Below are positions 1 through 8,754 of a stretch of 21,191 bases of DNA, piece by piece. Source of the stretch: Lachnospiraceae bacterium UBA4348 (GTDB lineage Bacteria > Bacillota > Clostridia > Lachnospirales > Lachnospiraceae); NCBI GenBank assembly GCA_002394165.1, contig DGTA01000022.1, positions 1-21,191 on the forward strand, read 5' to 3'. A program made the position numbers and the translations under genes. Under the pieces are notes generated by a model. The model was given only the letters and a program-made list of their open reading frames with translations, did not search any database and was not told the origin of the DNA. Each line of letters opens with the position of its first letter. Position 1 is the stretch's first letter.

Positions 1-657
1 ATCGGCGGCGTGGGCGGCTATGTGGTGGAGGCGCTGGCCCGGTCGGGCATCGGCGCGCTGGACCTGATCGACCACGACACGGTCGATATCACGAATATTA
101 ACCGCCAGATCCTGGCGACGCTGGATACGGTGGGGCGGCTGAAGGTGGATGTCGCCGCGGATCGGATCGCGTCGATCAATCCGCAGTGTCAGGTGCGGGT
201 ATATCCGACTTTCTTTCTGCCGTCGACGCAGGAACAGTTCGATTTTTCTCAATATGATTATGTTGTGGACGCCATCGATACGGTGGCCGGGAAGCTCTCG
301 ATCGTTGAGAAGGCGGTAAAAGCCGGGGTACCGGTGATCTCCTCGATGGGGGCCGGGAACAAGACCGATCCCTCTGCTTTTGAGGCCGCAGATATCTATG
401 AGACGAGTGTGTGCCCGCTGGCGAAGGTGATGAGACGCGAGTGCAAAAAGCGCGGGATCGAGCATCTGAAGGTGGTCTATTCGAGGGAGAAGCCGCTGCG
501 GCCTCTTGAAGATCTGACCAAAAAGGAAGATACTGTGAGACGGAGCATTCCGGGCTCGACGGCTTTTGTGCCGTCGGCGGCAGGACTGATCATCGCCGGT
601 GAGATCGTGAACGATCTGACGGCGGATGTGAGGCTTTATGCGGAAGAAGAAAATTGA
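1..657 (+). CDS. tcdA: tRNA threonylcarbamoyladenosine dehydratase TcdA (5' end missing)
   Basis: ThiF/MoeB/E1-like ATP-dependent enzyme that cyclises t6A37 of ANN-decoding tRNAs to ct6A (family knowledge). The reading frame is open from base 1, which codes for IGGVGGYVVEALARSG, the glycine-rich nucleotide-binding loop that normally lies about 30 residues into the protein, so the true start is upstream of the window. Further family marks are DHDTVDITNINRQI (adenylate-contacting D and NxNRQ), VVDAIDT, and the TcdA/YgdL-type segment TSVCPLAKVMRRECKKRGI containing the conserved CPLA...R block. The C-terminal PGSTAFVPSAAGLIIAGEI helix closes the Rossmann domain. The MoeB/ThiF zinc CxxC pairs are absent, which favours TcdA over those paralogues. 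The stop lies 38 nt before the rarA start and no terminator is visible between them, so co-transcription is likely. Confidence 0.9.
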   Translation: MGGVGGYVVEALARSGIGALDLIDHDTVDITNINRQILATLDTVGRLKVDVAADRIASINPQCQVRVYPTFFLPSTQEQFDFSQYDYVVDAIDTVAGKLSIVEKAVKAGVPVISSMGAGNKTDPSAFEAADIYETSVCPLAKVMRRECKKRGIEHLKVVYSREKPLRPLEDLTKKEDTVRRSIPGSTAFVPSAAGLIIAGEIVNDLTADVRLYAEEEN

Positions 658-695
658 ACAGGGACCGGACAAGTCCGGGAGGTGGAAATATATCT

Positions 696-2018
696 ATGGA
701 ACAGATGTCATTATTTTCCGAGCAGGCCTATGCGCCGCTGGCGGACCGGCTGCGGCCGTCGACGCTGGATGAATACGCGGGGCAGCAGCACCTGATCGGC
801 AAAGGGAAAGTACTTCGCAATCTCATCGAGGGGGACAGGATCTGCTCCATGATCTTCTGGGGGCCGCCCGGAGTGGGAAAGACGACGCTTGCAAGGATCA
901 TCGCCAGGCAGACGAACGCTTCGTTCATTGATTTCTCGGCGGTGACCAGCGGGATCAAGGAGATCCGTGAGGTCATGACCAAGGCGGACCGGAACCGGGA
1001 ATACGGGACCAGGACCATCGTGTTCGTGGACGAGATTCATCGCTTCAACAAGGCGCAGCAGGATGCTTTCCTGCCGTTTGTGGAGAAAGGGAGCATCATC
1101 CTGATCGGGGCGACCACAGAAAACCCGTCCTTCGAGATCAACGGGGCTCTTTTATCGAGATGCAAGGTCTTTGTGCTGCACGCCCTCACCAATGAGGAGA
1201 TCGCCGGCCTGATCAGGCGGGCGCTTAAGGATCCGGCCGGGTTCGGGATGCAGCGGGTGCAGATCGGGGACGATCTGATCGACCAGCTGGCGGCCTTCGC
1301 CAATGGAGATGCCCGCGTGGCGCTGTCCACGCTGGAGATGCTGGTGCTGAACGGCGAGATCACCCGCGAGGGAGACACGGTGGTCACGGCGCAGACCTTT
1401 GAGCAGTGCACCTCCCGCAAATCCCTGCTTTATGACAAGAAGGGAGAGGAGCACTATAACCTGATCTCCGCGCTCCACAAATCCATGCGCAACTCCGATC
1501 CCGACGCGGCGGTGTACTGGCTGGCCAGAATGCTCGAGGCGGGCGAGGATCCGCTCTACGTGGCCAGGCGGGTGGTGCGCTTCGCGAGCGAGGATGTGGG
1601 ACTGGCCAGTCCCGAGGCGCTCCAGATGGCGGTCGCGGCCTACCAGGCCTGTCACTTTATCGGAATGCCCGAATGCACGGTCCACCTGACCCAGGCGGTG
1701 ATCTACCTGTCGCTGGCGCCGAAGTCCAACGCGATGGAGGTGGCCTACAACGAGGCGAAGGAGGATGCGCTTAAGCAGCTGGCCGAGCCGGTGCCGCTCA
1801 ACATCCGCAACGCGCCGACACAGCTGATGAAGGACCTGGACTACGGGAAAGGCTATATCTACGCTCACGACACACAGGAGAAGATGGCCAGGATGCAGTG
1901 CCTGCCTGATTCCCTCAAGGACAGGGTCTATTACCGGCCGGCAGGCCTGGGCCGGGAGGCGCAGCTGAAAGAACGGGCCGAGAAGATCCGGCGCTGGAAG
2001 AACGGCGAAGAAGACTGA
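696..2018 (+). CDS. rarA: Replication-associated recombination protein A (RarA/MgsA), AAA+ ATPase
   Basis: RarA is a clamp-loader-like AAA+ ATPase (WRNIP1 family) that acts at stalled replication forks. The 440-residue product has Walker A GPPGVGKT (56-63), Walker B VFVDEIHRF (109-117), sensor 1 in IGATTENPSFEIN (137-149) and an arginine finger in LLSRC (152-156). The C-terminal half has the family's tetramerisation region, including YWLARMLEAGEDPLYVARR and SEDVGLASPEAL. I chose ATG 696: GGGAGGT lies at 677-683, 12 nt upstream, and an upstream in-frame TTG (654) overlaps the tcdA stop without its own ribosome site. ATG 705 is possible but would remove Q3 of QMSLF (3-7), which resembles a sliding-clamp-binding motif. 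The next gene starts 19 nt after the stop. Confidence 0.95.
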   Translation: MEQMSLFSEQAYAPLADRLRPSTLDEYAGQQHLIGKGKVLRNLIEGDRICSMIFWGPPGVGKTTLARIIARQTNASFIDFSAVTSGIKEIREVMTKADRNREYGTRTIVFVDEIHRFNKAQQDAFLPFVEKGSIILIGATTENPSFEINGALLSRCKVFVLHALTNEEIAGLIRRALKDPAGFGMQRVQIGDDLIDQLAAFANGDARVALSTLEMLVLNGEITREGDTVVTAQTFEQCTSRKSLLYDKKGEEHYNLISALHKSMRNSDPDAAVYWLARMLEAGEDPLYVARRVVRFASEDVGLASPEALQMAVAAYQACHFIGMPECTVHLTQAVIYLSLAPKSNAMEVAYNEAKEDALKQLAEPVPLNIRNAPTQLMKDLDYGKGYIYAHDTQEKMARMQCLPDSLKDRVYYRPAGLGREAQLKERAEKIRRWKNGEED

Positions 2019-2037
2019 TTTAGAAAGATTTTTTGAT

Positions 2038-4623
2038 ATGTTGGAAGCAAAGAAGATCAATCTGGGCATACTGGCCCACGTAGATGCGGGGAAGACAACG
2101 CTGGCGGAGGCCATCCTCTACCGGACGGGCACCATCGCCAAAGCCGGCAGGGTGGATCACCAGGATGCGTTCCTTGATACCGATGAGACGGAGAGGCGGC
2201 GCGGGATCACCATCTTTTCCAAGATGGCTCAGTTTTCGCTGGGAGAGCGGCAGATGACGCTGGTGGATACCCCCGGGCACGAGGATTTCTCGGCCGAGAT
2301 GGAGCGGACGCTGTCGGTGCTCGACTACGCCCTGCTGCTGATCTCCGGGCCGGACGGGATCCAGGGGCATACGCTGACCTTGTGGAACCTGCTCCGCAGA
2401 TATGAGATTCCCACCTTCCTTTTTATCAATAAGATGGACCTTCCCGGAAAGAGCCCGGACGAGCTGATGGCCCAGTTACAGGAACAGTTTTCGCCCGGAT
2501 GCTGCCGGTTCGGGGAGGATATCCTGGAGGAGAGGATCCTCGAGGAGGCGGCCCTTGCGGACGAGGACCTGCTCGAGGCTTATCTGGACGGGAAAAAGCC
2601 GGGGCTTGAGGAGATGCGCTCCCTGGTGATCGACCGGAAGCTTTTTCCGTGCTGGTTTGGCAGCGCATTGAAGCTGGAGGGCGTGGACACCCTTCTTGAC
2701 GGCCTCTCGCAGCTTATCGCGACGCCGCTCTACCCGGAAGAGTTCGCAGCCAGGGTGTTCAAGGTCACCCGCGATCCGCAGAAAAACCGCCTGACCTGGC
2801 TGAAGGTCACGGGCGGAGAGCTGAAGGTGCGCCAGGAGATCGGCGGCGAGAAGATCGACCAGATCCGCATCTGGTCCGGCGATGACGCCCGCCAGGTGCC
2901 GTCGGCCGATGCCGGTGAGATCTGCGCTGTAACGGGGCTTTCGGGTCCGCTCTCGGGCTCCGGGCTGGGAGCCGAGAAGGAGGAGGTCATCCCTATCCTG
3001 GAGCCGGTCACTACCTGCCAGGTGCTTTTGCCGGAGGAGGCGGATGTCCATGAGACCTTCCTGAAGCTGACTGCCCTGGAGGAGGAGTTCCCGGAGATCC
3101 ACCTGAAGTGGAACCGGGAAGCCCAGCAGATCAGCATCCAGCTGATGGGCGAGGTCCAGACACAGATCCTGCAGGAGATGATCCGCAGCCGACTCGGGCT
3201 GGAAGTCGGTTTCGGGGAGGGGGCGATCGTCTACAAAGAGACGATCACGAGGACCGTTGAGGGCGTGGGACATTTTGAGCCTCTAAGACACTACGCCGAG
3301 GTCCACCTGCTGATGGAGCCGGCGCCCAGGGGAAGCGGGCTCTCCTTCCAGAGCGCGTGCTCCACGGACGATCTCGACCTCAACTGGCAGCGATTGGTTT
3401 TGACGCACCTGGAGGAGAAAAAGCACCTGGGAGTGCTGACGGGATCGGAGCTGACAGACGTTTCCATCACCCTCGTGGCCGGAAAAGCCCACTTAAAGCA
3501 CACGGAGGGCGGGGATTTCAGGCAGGCCGTCTACCGGGCGGTCCGGCAGGGACTGATGAAGACGACCAGCCTTCTGTTGGAGCCGGTCTACGCCTTTACC
3601 CTGGGGATTCCGAACGACTGCATCGGCCGGGCGATGACCGATCTGGAGAGGATGAAGGCCGTGTTTACCGGCCCCATCCCCCGGGGAGAAGTGTCTGTGT
3701 TTGAGGGAAAGGCCCCCGCGGTGCTGATCGGCAGTTACCGTCTGCAGGTCGTCTCCTACACGGGCGGGAGAGGCTCGCTGACCCTTTCCCCGGCAGGCTT
3801 TGAGCCCTGCCACAACCAGGAGGAGATCATCGAAGCGAAGAACTACCGGCCGGATGCGGATACGGAAAATCCTTCCGGCTCTGTATTCTGCTCCCACGGG
3901 GCAGGCATCTTCATCCCCTGGAATGAGGTGGAGGAGCATATGCATCTTCCGGCTTATGAGACGGATGACGGAGAGGAAGAGGAGGAGAGCGGAGGCATAA
4001 GGCTCTCGGCTCCCGAGCGGGTCGCTTCGAGGATCGGGCCGGTGACCGAGGACGAGATCAAAGCCATCTTTGAGCAGACCTACCGGACCAGGATAGAGTC
4101 CAGGAGAAACTGGAAGCGCACCAAGGGAAAAAGCGTGACGCATTATTCGGCGGAGGACGTTCCCTGGAAGCCGGCCAAAAAGCAGCCGCCAAAGCCGGAT
4201 TACCTGCTGGTGGACGGGTACAACATCATCTACGCCTGGCCCGAACTCAAGGCGCTGGCGCAGGAGAATCTCGATGCCGCCCGGATAAGGCTGGCGGACA
4301 TGCTGTGCAATTACCAGGGGTACAAGGGAATGACGCTGATCCTGGTGTTCGACGCCTACAAGGTGAGCGGCGGCGTGCGCAGGGAGGAGACTTATCATAA
4401 CATCCATATGGTGTATACGGCGCACGCGGAGACCGCGGACGCCTACATCGAGCGGACCGTGCACCAGATCGGGAAGAAGGGAAATGTCACCGTTGCGACA
4501 TCCGACGGCGCCGAGCAGGTCATCATATTCGGGGCCGGGGCAAGGCGGATGAGCGCCAGGGAGCTTAAGAGCGAGCTTGACGGGATGATGACGACCCTCC
4601 GCAGCGAGTATCTGAAAGGATAA
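2038..4623 (+). CDS. EF-G/Tet(M)-like translational GTPase fused to a YacP/Rae1-type NYN endonuclease domain
   Basis: The 861-residue product starts with a translational GTPase: G1 AHVDAGKTT (13-21), G2 RRGITI (54-59), G3 DTPGH (77-81), G4 NKMD (131-134), G5 GSAL (208-211). EF-G-like domains II-V follow with the order seen in Tet(M)/Tet(O) ribosome-protection proteins, for example LLEPVYAFTLGIPND and a GEIPxx-like FTGPIPRGEV. From about residue 720 a second enzyme begins: LLVDGYNIIYAWPEL (D726), VFDAYK (D772), ETADAYIE (D801) and ATSDGAEQ (D823) are the acidic pattern of the NYN/PIN-like YacP family. The B. subtilis member, Rae1, cuts mRNA in the ribosomal A site. Residues about 660-719 are a charged linker. 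The product is probably cytoplasmic and ribosome-bound. The start ATG 2038 is the first codon of the G-domain strand, and its ribosome site (GAAAGA, about 2022-2027) is weak, which suggests coupling to rarA. It could be annotated as tetracycline resistance, but see findings. The nuclease activity is inferred. Confidence 0.9.
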   Translation: MLEAKKINLGILAHVDAGKTTLAEAILYRTGTIAKAGRVDHQDAFLDTDETERRRGITIFSKMAQFSLGERQMTLVDTPGHEDFSAEMERTLSVLDYALLLISGPDGIQGHTLTLWNLLRRYEIPTFLFINKMDLPGKSPDELMAQLQEQFSPGCCRFGEDILEERILEEAALADEDLLEAYLDGKKPGLEEMRSLVIDRKLFPCWFGSALKLEGVDTLLDGLSQLIATPLYPEEFAARVFKVTRDPQKNRLTWLKVTGGELKVRQEIGGEKIDQIRIWSGDDARQVPSADAGEICAVTGLSGPLSGSGLGAEKEEVIPILEPVTTCQVLLPEEADVHETFLKLTALEEEFPEIHLKWNREAQQISIQLMGEVQTQILQEMIRSRLGLEVGFGEGAIVYKETITRTVEGVGHFEPLRHYAEVHLLMEPAPRGSGLSFQSACSTDDLDLNWQRLVLTHLEEKKHLGVLTGSELTDVSITLVAGKAHLKHTEGGDFRQAVYRAVRQGLMKTTSLLLEPVYAFTLGIPNDCIGRAMTDLERMKAVFTGPIPRGEVSVFEGKAPAVLIGSYRLQVVSYTGGRGSLTLSPAGFEPCHNQEEIIEAKNYRPDADTENPSGSVFCSHGAGIFIPWNEVEEHMHLPAYETDDGEEEEESGGIRLSAPERVASRIGPVTEDEIKAIFEQTYRTRIESRRNWKRTKGKSVTHYSAEDVPWKPAKKQPPKPDYLLVDGYNIIYAWPELKALAQENLDAARIRLADMLCNYQGYKGMTLILVFDAYKVSGGVRREETYHNIHMVYTAHAETADAYIERTVHQIGKKGNVTVATSDGAEQVIIFGAGARRMSARELKSELDGMMTTLRSEYLKG

Positions 4624-4629
4624 TGAAGT

Positions 4630-4658
4630 TTGACACCATCCCCCGGATTCGCTATACT
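4630..4658 (+). promoter_or_regulatory. Sigma-A-type promoter upstream of nrdR
   Basis: A consensus -35 TTGACA (4630-4635) and a -10 TATACT (4653-4658) are separated by exactly 17 bp and begin 6 bp after the preceding stop codon. The expected transcript starts near 4665 and leaves a leader of about 70 nt before nrdR. This is the only strong promoter I see before 13535 on this strand, so it may drive the whole nrdR-to-purA block. Confidence 0.8.
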
Positions 4659-4733
4659 TTGCATATCGCCGCAATGGAAGCGGCCGTACCGTAAAAGACA
4701 AGAACAGGCTTGCGACTTAAATGAGGTAGATCC

Positions 4734-5183
4734 ATGAAATGTCCGTACTGTAATCTCGATAATACAAGAGTTGTGGACTCGAGGCCGGCCGATGACAACA
4801 CATCGATCAGAAGGAGACGGATCTGTGATTCGTGCGGGAAGCGTTTCACCACGTACGAAAAGATCGAGACCATCCCGCTGGTCGTCATCAAAAAAGACCT
4901 GACCCGGCAGCAGTATGACCGCCGCAAGATCGAGGACGGCGTCATGCGCGCCTGCTATAAAAGGCCGATCTCCGTGGATAAGATCCGTGAATGCATCGAT
5001 TCGATGGAACGGGATATCTTTGCCATCGAGGACAAGGAGATCGAGAGCAGCCGGATCGGCGAGATCGTGATGGATCGCTTAAAAGAGCTGGACGCAGTGG
5101 CGTATGTGCGTTTTGCTTCGGTCTACCGTGAGTTTAAGGACGTCAATACCTTCATGGAAGAATTGAAAAAGATTCTGGAATAA
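4734..5183 (+). CDS. nrdR: Transcriptional repressor NrdR
   Basis: NrdR is a Zn-ribbon/ATP-cone repressor of ribonucleotide reductase genes that senses ATP and dATP (family knowledge). The 149-residue product has the family's usual length. The zinc ribbon uses C3-x2-C6 and C31-x2-C34 (KCPYC, ICDSCGKRF), with DSR and the RRRR basic stretch (26-29) that contacts DNA. The ATP-cone follows from about 46 to 136 and includes VVIKKDLTRQQYDRRKI and SSRIGEIVMDRLKELD. The start has GAGGT at 4723-4727, 6 nt before the ATG. No nrd gene is in the window, and I saw no pair of NrdR-box-like palindromes over its own promoter. The stop is only 9 nt before the next gene. Confidence 0.96.
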   Translation: MKCPYCNLDNTRVVDSRPADDNTSIRRRRICDSCGKRFTTYEKIETIPLVVIKKDLTRQQYDRRKIEDGVMRACYKRPISVDKIRECIDSMERDIFAIEDKEIESSRIGEIVMDRLKELDAVAYVRFASVYREFKDVNTFMEELKKILE

Positions 5184-5192
5184 TAAAGAACA

Positions 5193-8100
5193 GTGAAACA
5201 ACGCGCAGAACAGTTAATCAACGGCAATTTTGAATATGAGGTGAAGCCGCCTCTCATCAGCCCGGACAATATCCGGGTGGAAGCCGGCCCGGGCCAGATC
5301 GTGACCGGTTCGTTCACGGTCGAGAGCCCGAATGAGCGGAAGGTGCGGGGCTTCGTACATTCCTCAAACCCGAGGGTCACCTTTGATCCGGTCCAGTTTT
5401 TCGGACTGTCCTCAAAGATCATGTTCCAGGCGGACCTGACGGGGCTTGGCAGCGGCGAGGAGACGGACGGCGCATTTACCATCTGTACTGACAGGGGGGA
5501 GTATACTCTGCCCTATCTTTTTGTGTGCTCGGAAAAGGCTCCCTCCGGTGATAAGAACCTGTCCATGCCCGATCCCTACAGGCTCTGCGAGATGGCCAGG
5601 GAGGATATGGCGAAGGCGGCGGCCCTTTTCGAATCGGAGGATTACAGGAACTTCCTCGAAAGATCGGATAAGCGTCTCTTTGCGATGTACCGTGAGCTGA
5701 CCGCGGCCAACGACGCCCAGACGGCCCTTGAGGAGTATCTCATCACCTGCGGGCGCAAAAAGCCGGTGGAGCTGTCCCTGGATGAGAGCGCGGTGAAGGT
5801 GGAGCGCCCGAGGGGCTCCGTGCGCTCAGAGTTTGTCATCCGCAAGAACGGGTGGGGCTGCCTGCCCATCAAGATCACATCCGATTCGCGGTTCCTGCGC
5901 CCCGAGAAAAAAGAACTGTCCACGCTTTCCTTCGTCGGAGACGAATACAGGGTGGGCTATATCATCGATACGAATTTCCTCCACGGCGGCATCAACATGG
6001 GCCGGATCAGCGTCAGCACCAGCTACGGGACGCTGTACCTGGAGGTGACGGTGGACTGCCACCGCGGAAATGACGAGGAGAGAGCCCTGCGGGTCAGGAA
6101 GCTGATGCAGAAAAAACTGCTGACGCTCTATATGGACCTGAGGATGAAGAAGATCGAGATGAACAGCTGGGTGGAGCGTTCCCTCAGTGTCATCAGCAGC
6201 TATAAGAGAGCCGGCGGGGACGATGTGTTCGCGTCGCTGTTTATGGTGCAGCTGCACTATGCGGAGGGCAAGCGGATGAAGGCGGGCCGTCTTCTTCAGG
6301 AGATCGGGACCCACTCCAGCCGTTTTACGAACAATGAGCAGTATGCCTATTATCTGTACCTGACCACCTTCTTTGACCGTGACCACGCGTATGTGGACCG
6401 GGTGGAGGCGCGGATCCAGCAGCTTTTCCTGCAGCAGCGCGACAGCTGGATCATGCAGTGGGTGCTCTTGTACCTGCAGGAAAAATACCTGCGCAATGAC
6501 CAGGCCAAGATCGAAGCGATCGCCGCCCAGGTAAGATACGGGTGCAGCAGCCCGATCATGTACCTGGAGGCAGCCCAGATCTACCGCAAGGATCCCTATC
6601 AGCTGCGCAAGCTGGGCTCCTTTGAGATCAAGCTGCTGCTGTTTATGTCCAAATACCGGATCCTCACCGAGGAACTGGCTTTCCAGACCGCCAACCTGGC
6701 CATGCAGGGCCAGCCCTTCGAGCCCAAGCTTTTCAGGATCCTGAAAAGCGGCTACGAGCTGACCGGATCGAAGGACCTGCTCCGGGCCATCTGCCAGCTG
6801 CTGATCAACGGACAGAAGAAAACGCCGGAGTATTTCGAGTGGTACGCCCTGGGCGTGTCCGAGGACGTGCGCATCACCGGCCTTTACGAATACTATATGG
6901 AGACCATGGACTCCATGGGGATCGAGAAGATGCCCCAGGTGATCCGCATGTATTTTGCCTACAACAATTCCCTGAGCTATCACCGGAAGGCGGCTGTCTA
7001 CCGCGATATCTCGGATAATCGTGACAATGTTCCGCAGGTCTACCGCTCCAGCCGGACGGATATGGAGCATTTTGTGGTGGAACAGCTGGGGCTGGGCAGA
7101 GTGGACCAGAACCTGGCCATCCTCTACGAGCGTTTCCTGACAAGGCGGCTGCTGAACCGCAATCTGGCAGAGCAGCTGGCCAGGATCCTCTTCACCTTCG
7201 AGGTGACCTGCAAAAACCCGGAGATGACTTCGGTCGTGGTGGTGCATGATTGCCTGAAGGAGGCGGAGGAGACACCGCTTAAGAACGGGCAGGCGAAAGT
7301 GCGCATCTATGCTGAGAACGCGGGCATCCTCCTCAAGGACAAGAGCGGACAGCTTCACAGCTCGGATACGCTCTATCAGGCGGAGCGCTACCTGGATTCT
7401 CCGCTGCTGATCACCTTCTGCCGCGAGCTGGTCCCGGACAATCCCGGACTGGTGCTCTACATCACCTCCCGCAGCGGGGAAGTGAATGAGGAGACGCTGC
7501 CGGCCTACATCCGCGGAAGCGAGTATGATCAGCTCCACGACTGGTACCGCGACAGGCTCAGGCTGGCGCTGCTCGAATACTATGCCCGCAATGACATGGT
7601 CAGCGACCGCTATGAATTCCTGCGGTCACTGAATTATTCGGATTATGTCCGGGTCGGCAAGGGGAAGCTGATCGCCCTGCTGGCACAGGAAGGGCTTTAT
7701 GAGAAGGCCTTCTCCCTGATCGAGCAGTATGGCTGCGAGAACGTGGATCTGTCCGTCCTGGTGCGGATCTGCTCCCAGAACGTGCTCGGACGCGAGTACG
7801 AGGAGGATGATGTCCTGCTCGCCTACTGCAGCCGGTGCTACACCTACGGAAAATATGACGACAACATCCTGACCTACCTGCTGATGTACTATGACGGCCC
7901 CATCGAGGAGATGAAGCGCCTGTGGCACAGCGGAAGGCAGAATGATATGGATACCATGGCGCTGGAGGAGAAGATCCTGACGCTGATCCTCTTTACCCGG
8001 ACCGGGACGGAGGATACCGAACAGATCTTCCTGGCCTACCGCAGCAAGATGGGAAGAAAGCGGACCGGAAGGGCTTACCTGAACCTGAAGGCCTACGAGT

Positions 8101-8729
8101 ACCTGATCCGCAACCTTCCGGTAAACGATGTGATCTTCGAGATCATCGAGACGAACCTTCTGCGGGAAGAGCAGGTCGAGGACGTGTGCAAGCTGGCGCT
8201 GCTTCGCTACTTCTCCGGACTGCCCTCCCTCGGGGAACACCGGGAACACACGGTGGAGGCGCTCCTTAAGGAATACGATGAGCGTGATATCCGCTTTGAC
8301 TTCTACCGCAAATTCCCGTACCGCCTGCGCAGAAGGTGCCAGCTTGAGGACAAGGTGTTCCTTGAGTATGTGGCCGATCCGTCGCATACGGTGATCGCCT
8401 GCTTCCGCGGGAGAGGAGAAAACTGCGACTTTGAGCGGGAGCCCCTGAAGAATGCATTTGAGGGGATCTTTGTCAAAGAGTTCATCCTCTTTGAGACGGA
8501 AATGCTGGAATGCTATATCGAAGAATATGACGGGGACGAACTGGTCAACACTTCGAGCCTGAGGATACTGAGCGGGCTTGGAACGGAGGGCGCGCCGCGC
8601 GACCGTTTCGCGATGCTTGGCGAGATGTCCCGCTACGAACAGGAAGGCCAGACCAAGAAGCTGGCCGAAGAACTGGAAAACTACCGGCAGCTGGATTACC
8701 TGACACAGAAGATCTTCCTTCTTGTCTAG
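5193..8729 (+). CDS. Large uncharacterised cytoplasmic protein: two beta-sandwich domains and an alpha-solenoid (recalled as DUF5717)
   Basis: The function is unknown. The 1178-residue product has no signal peptide or membrane helix. Residues about 20-113 alternate short hydrophobic strands (VEAGPGQIVTGSFTVES, VRGFVHSS) like an Ig/DUF1573-type sandwich. A helical hairpin (about 128-185) separates this from a second similar unit (about 190-290, ending LYLEVTVDC). The remaining roughly 880 residues are almost entirely amphipathic helices rich in Tyr, Leu and Ala (for example FMVQLHYAEGKRMKAGRLLQ, LLYLQEKYLRNDQAKIEAIA), typical of a TPR-like solenoid. A short beta-rich stretch (about 680-790) interrupts it. 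The GTG start 5193 has only a weak AAAGAA site and is 9 nt from nrdR, so translation is probably coupled. The family name comes from memory; a scaffold role with the two following genes is inference. Confidence 0.8.
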   Translation: MKQRAEQLINGNFEYEVKPPLISPDNIRVEAGPGQIVTGSFTVESPNERKVRGFVHSSNPRVTFDPVQFFGLSSKIMFQADLTGLGSGEETDGAFTICTDRGEYTLPYLFVCSEKAPSGDKNLSMPDPYRLCEMAREDMAKAAALFESEDYRNFLERSDKRLFAMYRELTAANDAQTALEEYLITCGRKKPVELSLDESAVKVERPRGSVRSEFVIRKNGWGCLPIKITSDSRFLRPEKKELSTLSFVGDEYRVGYIIDTNFLHGGINMGRISVSTSYGTLYLEVTVDCHRGNDEERALRVRKLMQKKLLTLYMDLRMKKIEMNSWVERSLSVISSYKRAGGDDVFASLFMVQLHYAEGKRMKAGRLLQEIGTHSSRFTNNEQYAYYLYLTTFFDRDHAYVDRVEARIQQLFLQQRDSWIMQWVLLYLQEKYLRNDQAKIEAIAAQVRYGCSSPIMYLEAAQIYRKDPYQLRKLGSFEIKLLLFMSKYRILTEELAFQTANLAMQGQPFEPKLFRILKSGYELTGSKDLLRAICQLLINGQKKTPEYFEWYALGVSEDVRITGLYEYYMETMDSMGIEKMPQVIRMYFAYNNSLSYHRKAAVYRDISDNRDNVPQVYRSSRTDMEHFVVEQLGLGRVDQNLAILYERFLTRRLLNRNLAEQLARILFTFEVTCKNPEMTSVVVVHDCLKEAEETPLKNGQAKVRIYAENAGILLKDKSGQLHSSDTLYQAERYLDSPLLITFCRELVPDNPGLVLYITSRSGEVNEETLPAYIRGSEYDQLHDWYRDRLRLALLEYYARNDMVSDRYEFLRSLNYSDYVRVGKGKLIALLAQEGLYEKAFSLIEQYGCENVDLSVLVRICSQNVLGREYEEDDVLLAYCSRCYTYGKYDDNILTYLLMYYDGPIEEMKRLWHSGRQNDMDTMALEEKILTLILFTRTGTEDTEQIFLAYRSKMGRKRTGRAYLNLKAYEYLIRNLPVNDVIFEIIETNLLREEQVEDVCKLALLRYFSGLPSLGEHREHTVEALLKEYDERDIRFDFYRKFPYRLRRRCQLEDKVFLEYVADPSHTVIACFRGRGENCDFEREPLKNAFEGIFVKEFILFETEMLECYIEEYDGDELVNTSSLRILSGLGTEGAPRDRFAMLGEMSRYEQEGQTKKLAEELENYRQLDYLTQKIFLLV

Positions 8730-8754
8730 GATCCGGACTGATGGAGGCAGCCAA

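Noticed and set aside
2038..4623. Tetracycline resistance gene of the tet(M) class
   Set aside because: The G domain and overall layout match, but the domain IV tip sequence differs and a C-terminal nuclease domain is present, so a resistance call is not supported.
3493..4701. 402-codon minus-strand frame under the GTPase-nuclease gene
   Set aside because: It is antisense to conserved motifs and has no ribosome site; it is a composition effect.
4624..4733. NrdR-box autoregulatory site upstream of nrdR
   Set aside because: I looked for the paired AT-centred palindromes of NrdR boxes near the promoter and found none convincing.
5826..7538. 570-codon open frame on the minus strand
   Set aside because: It is the mirror of the large solenoid gene in GC-rich codons, has no ribosome site and low-complexity His/Leu/Gln-rich text, and shows no recognisable domain.
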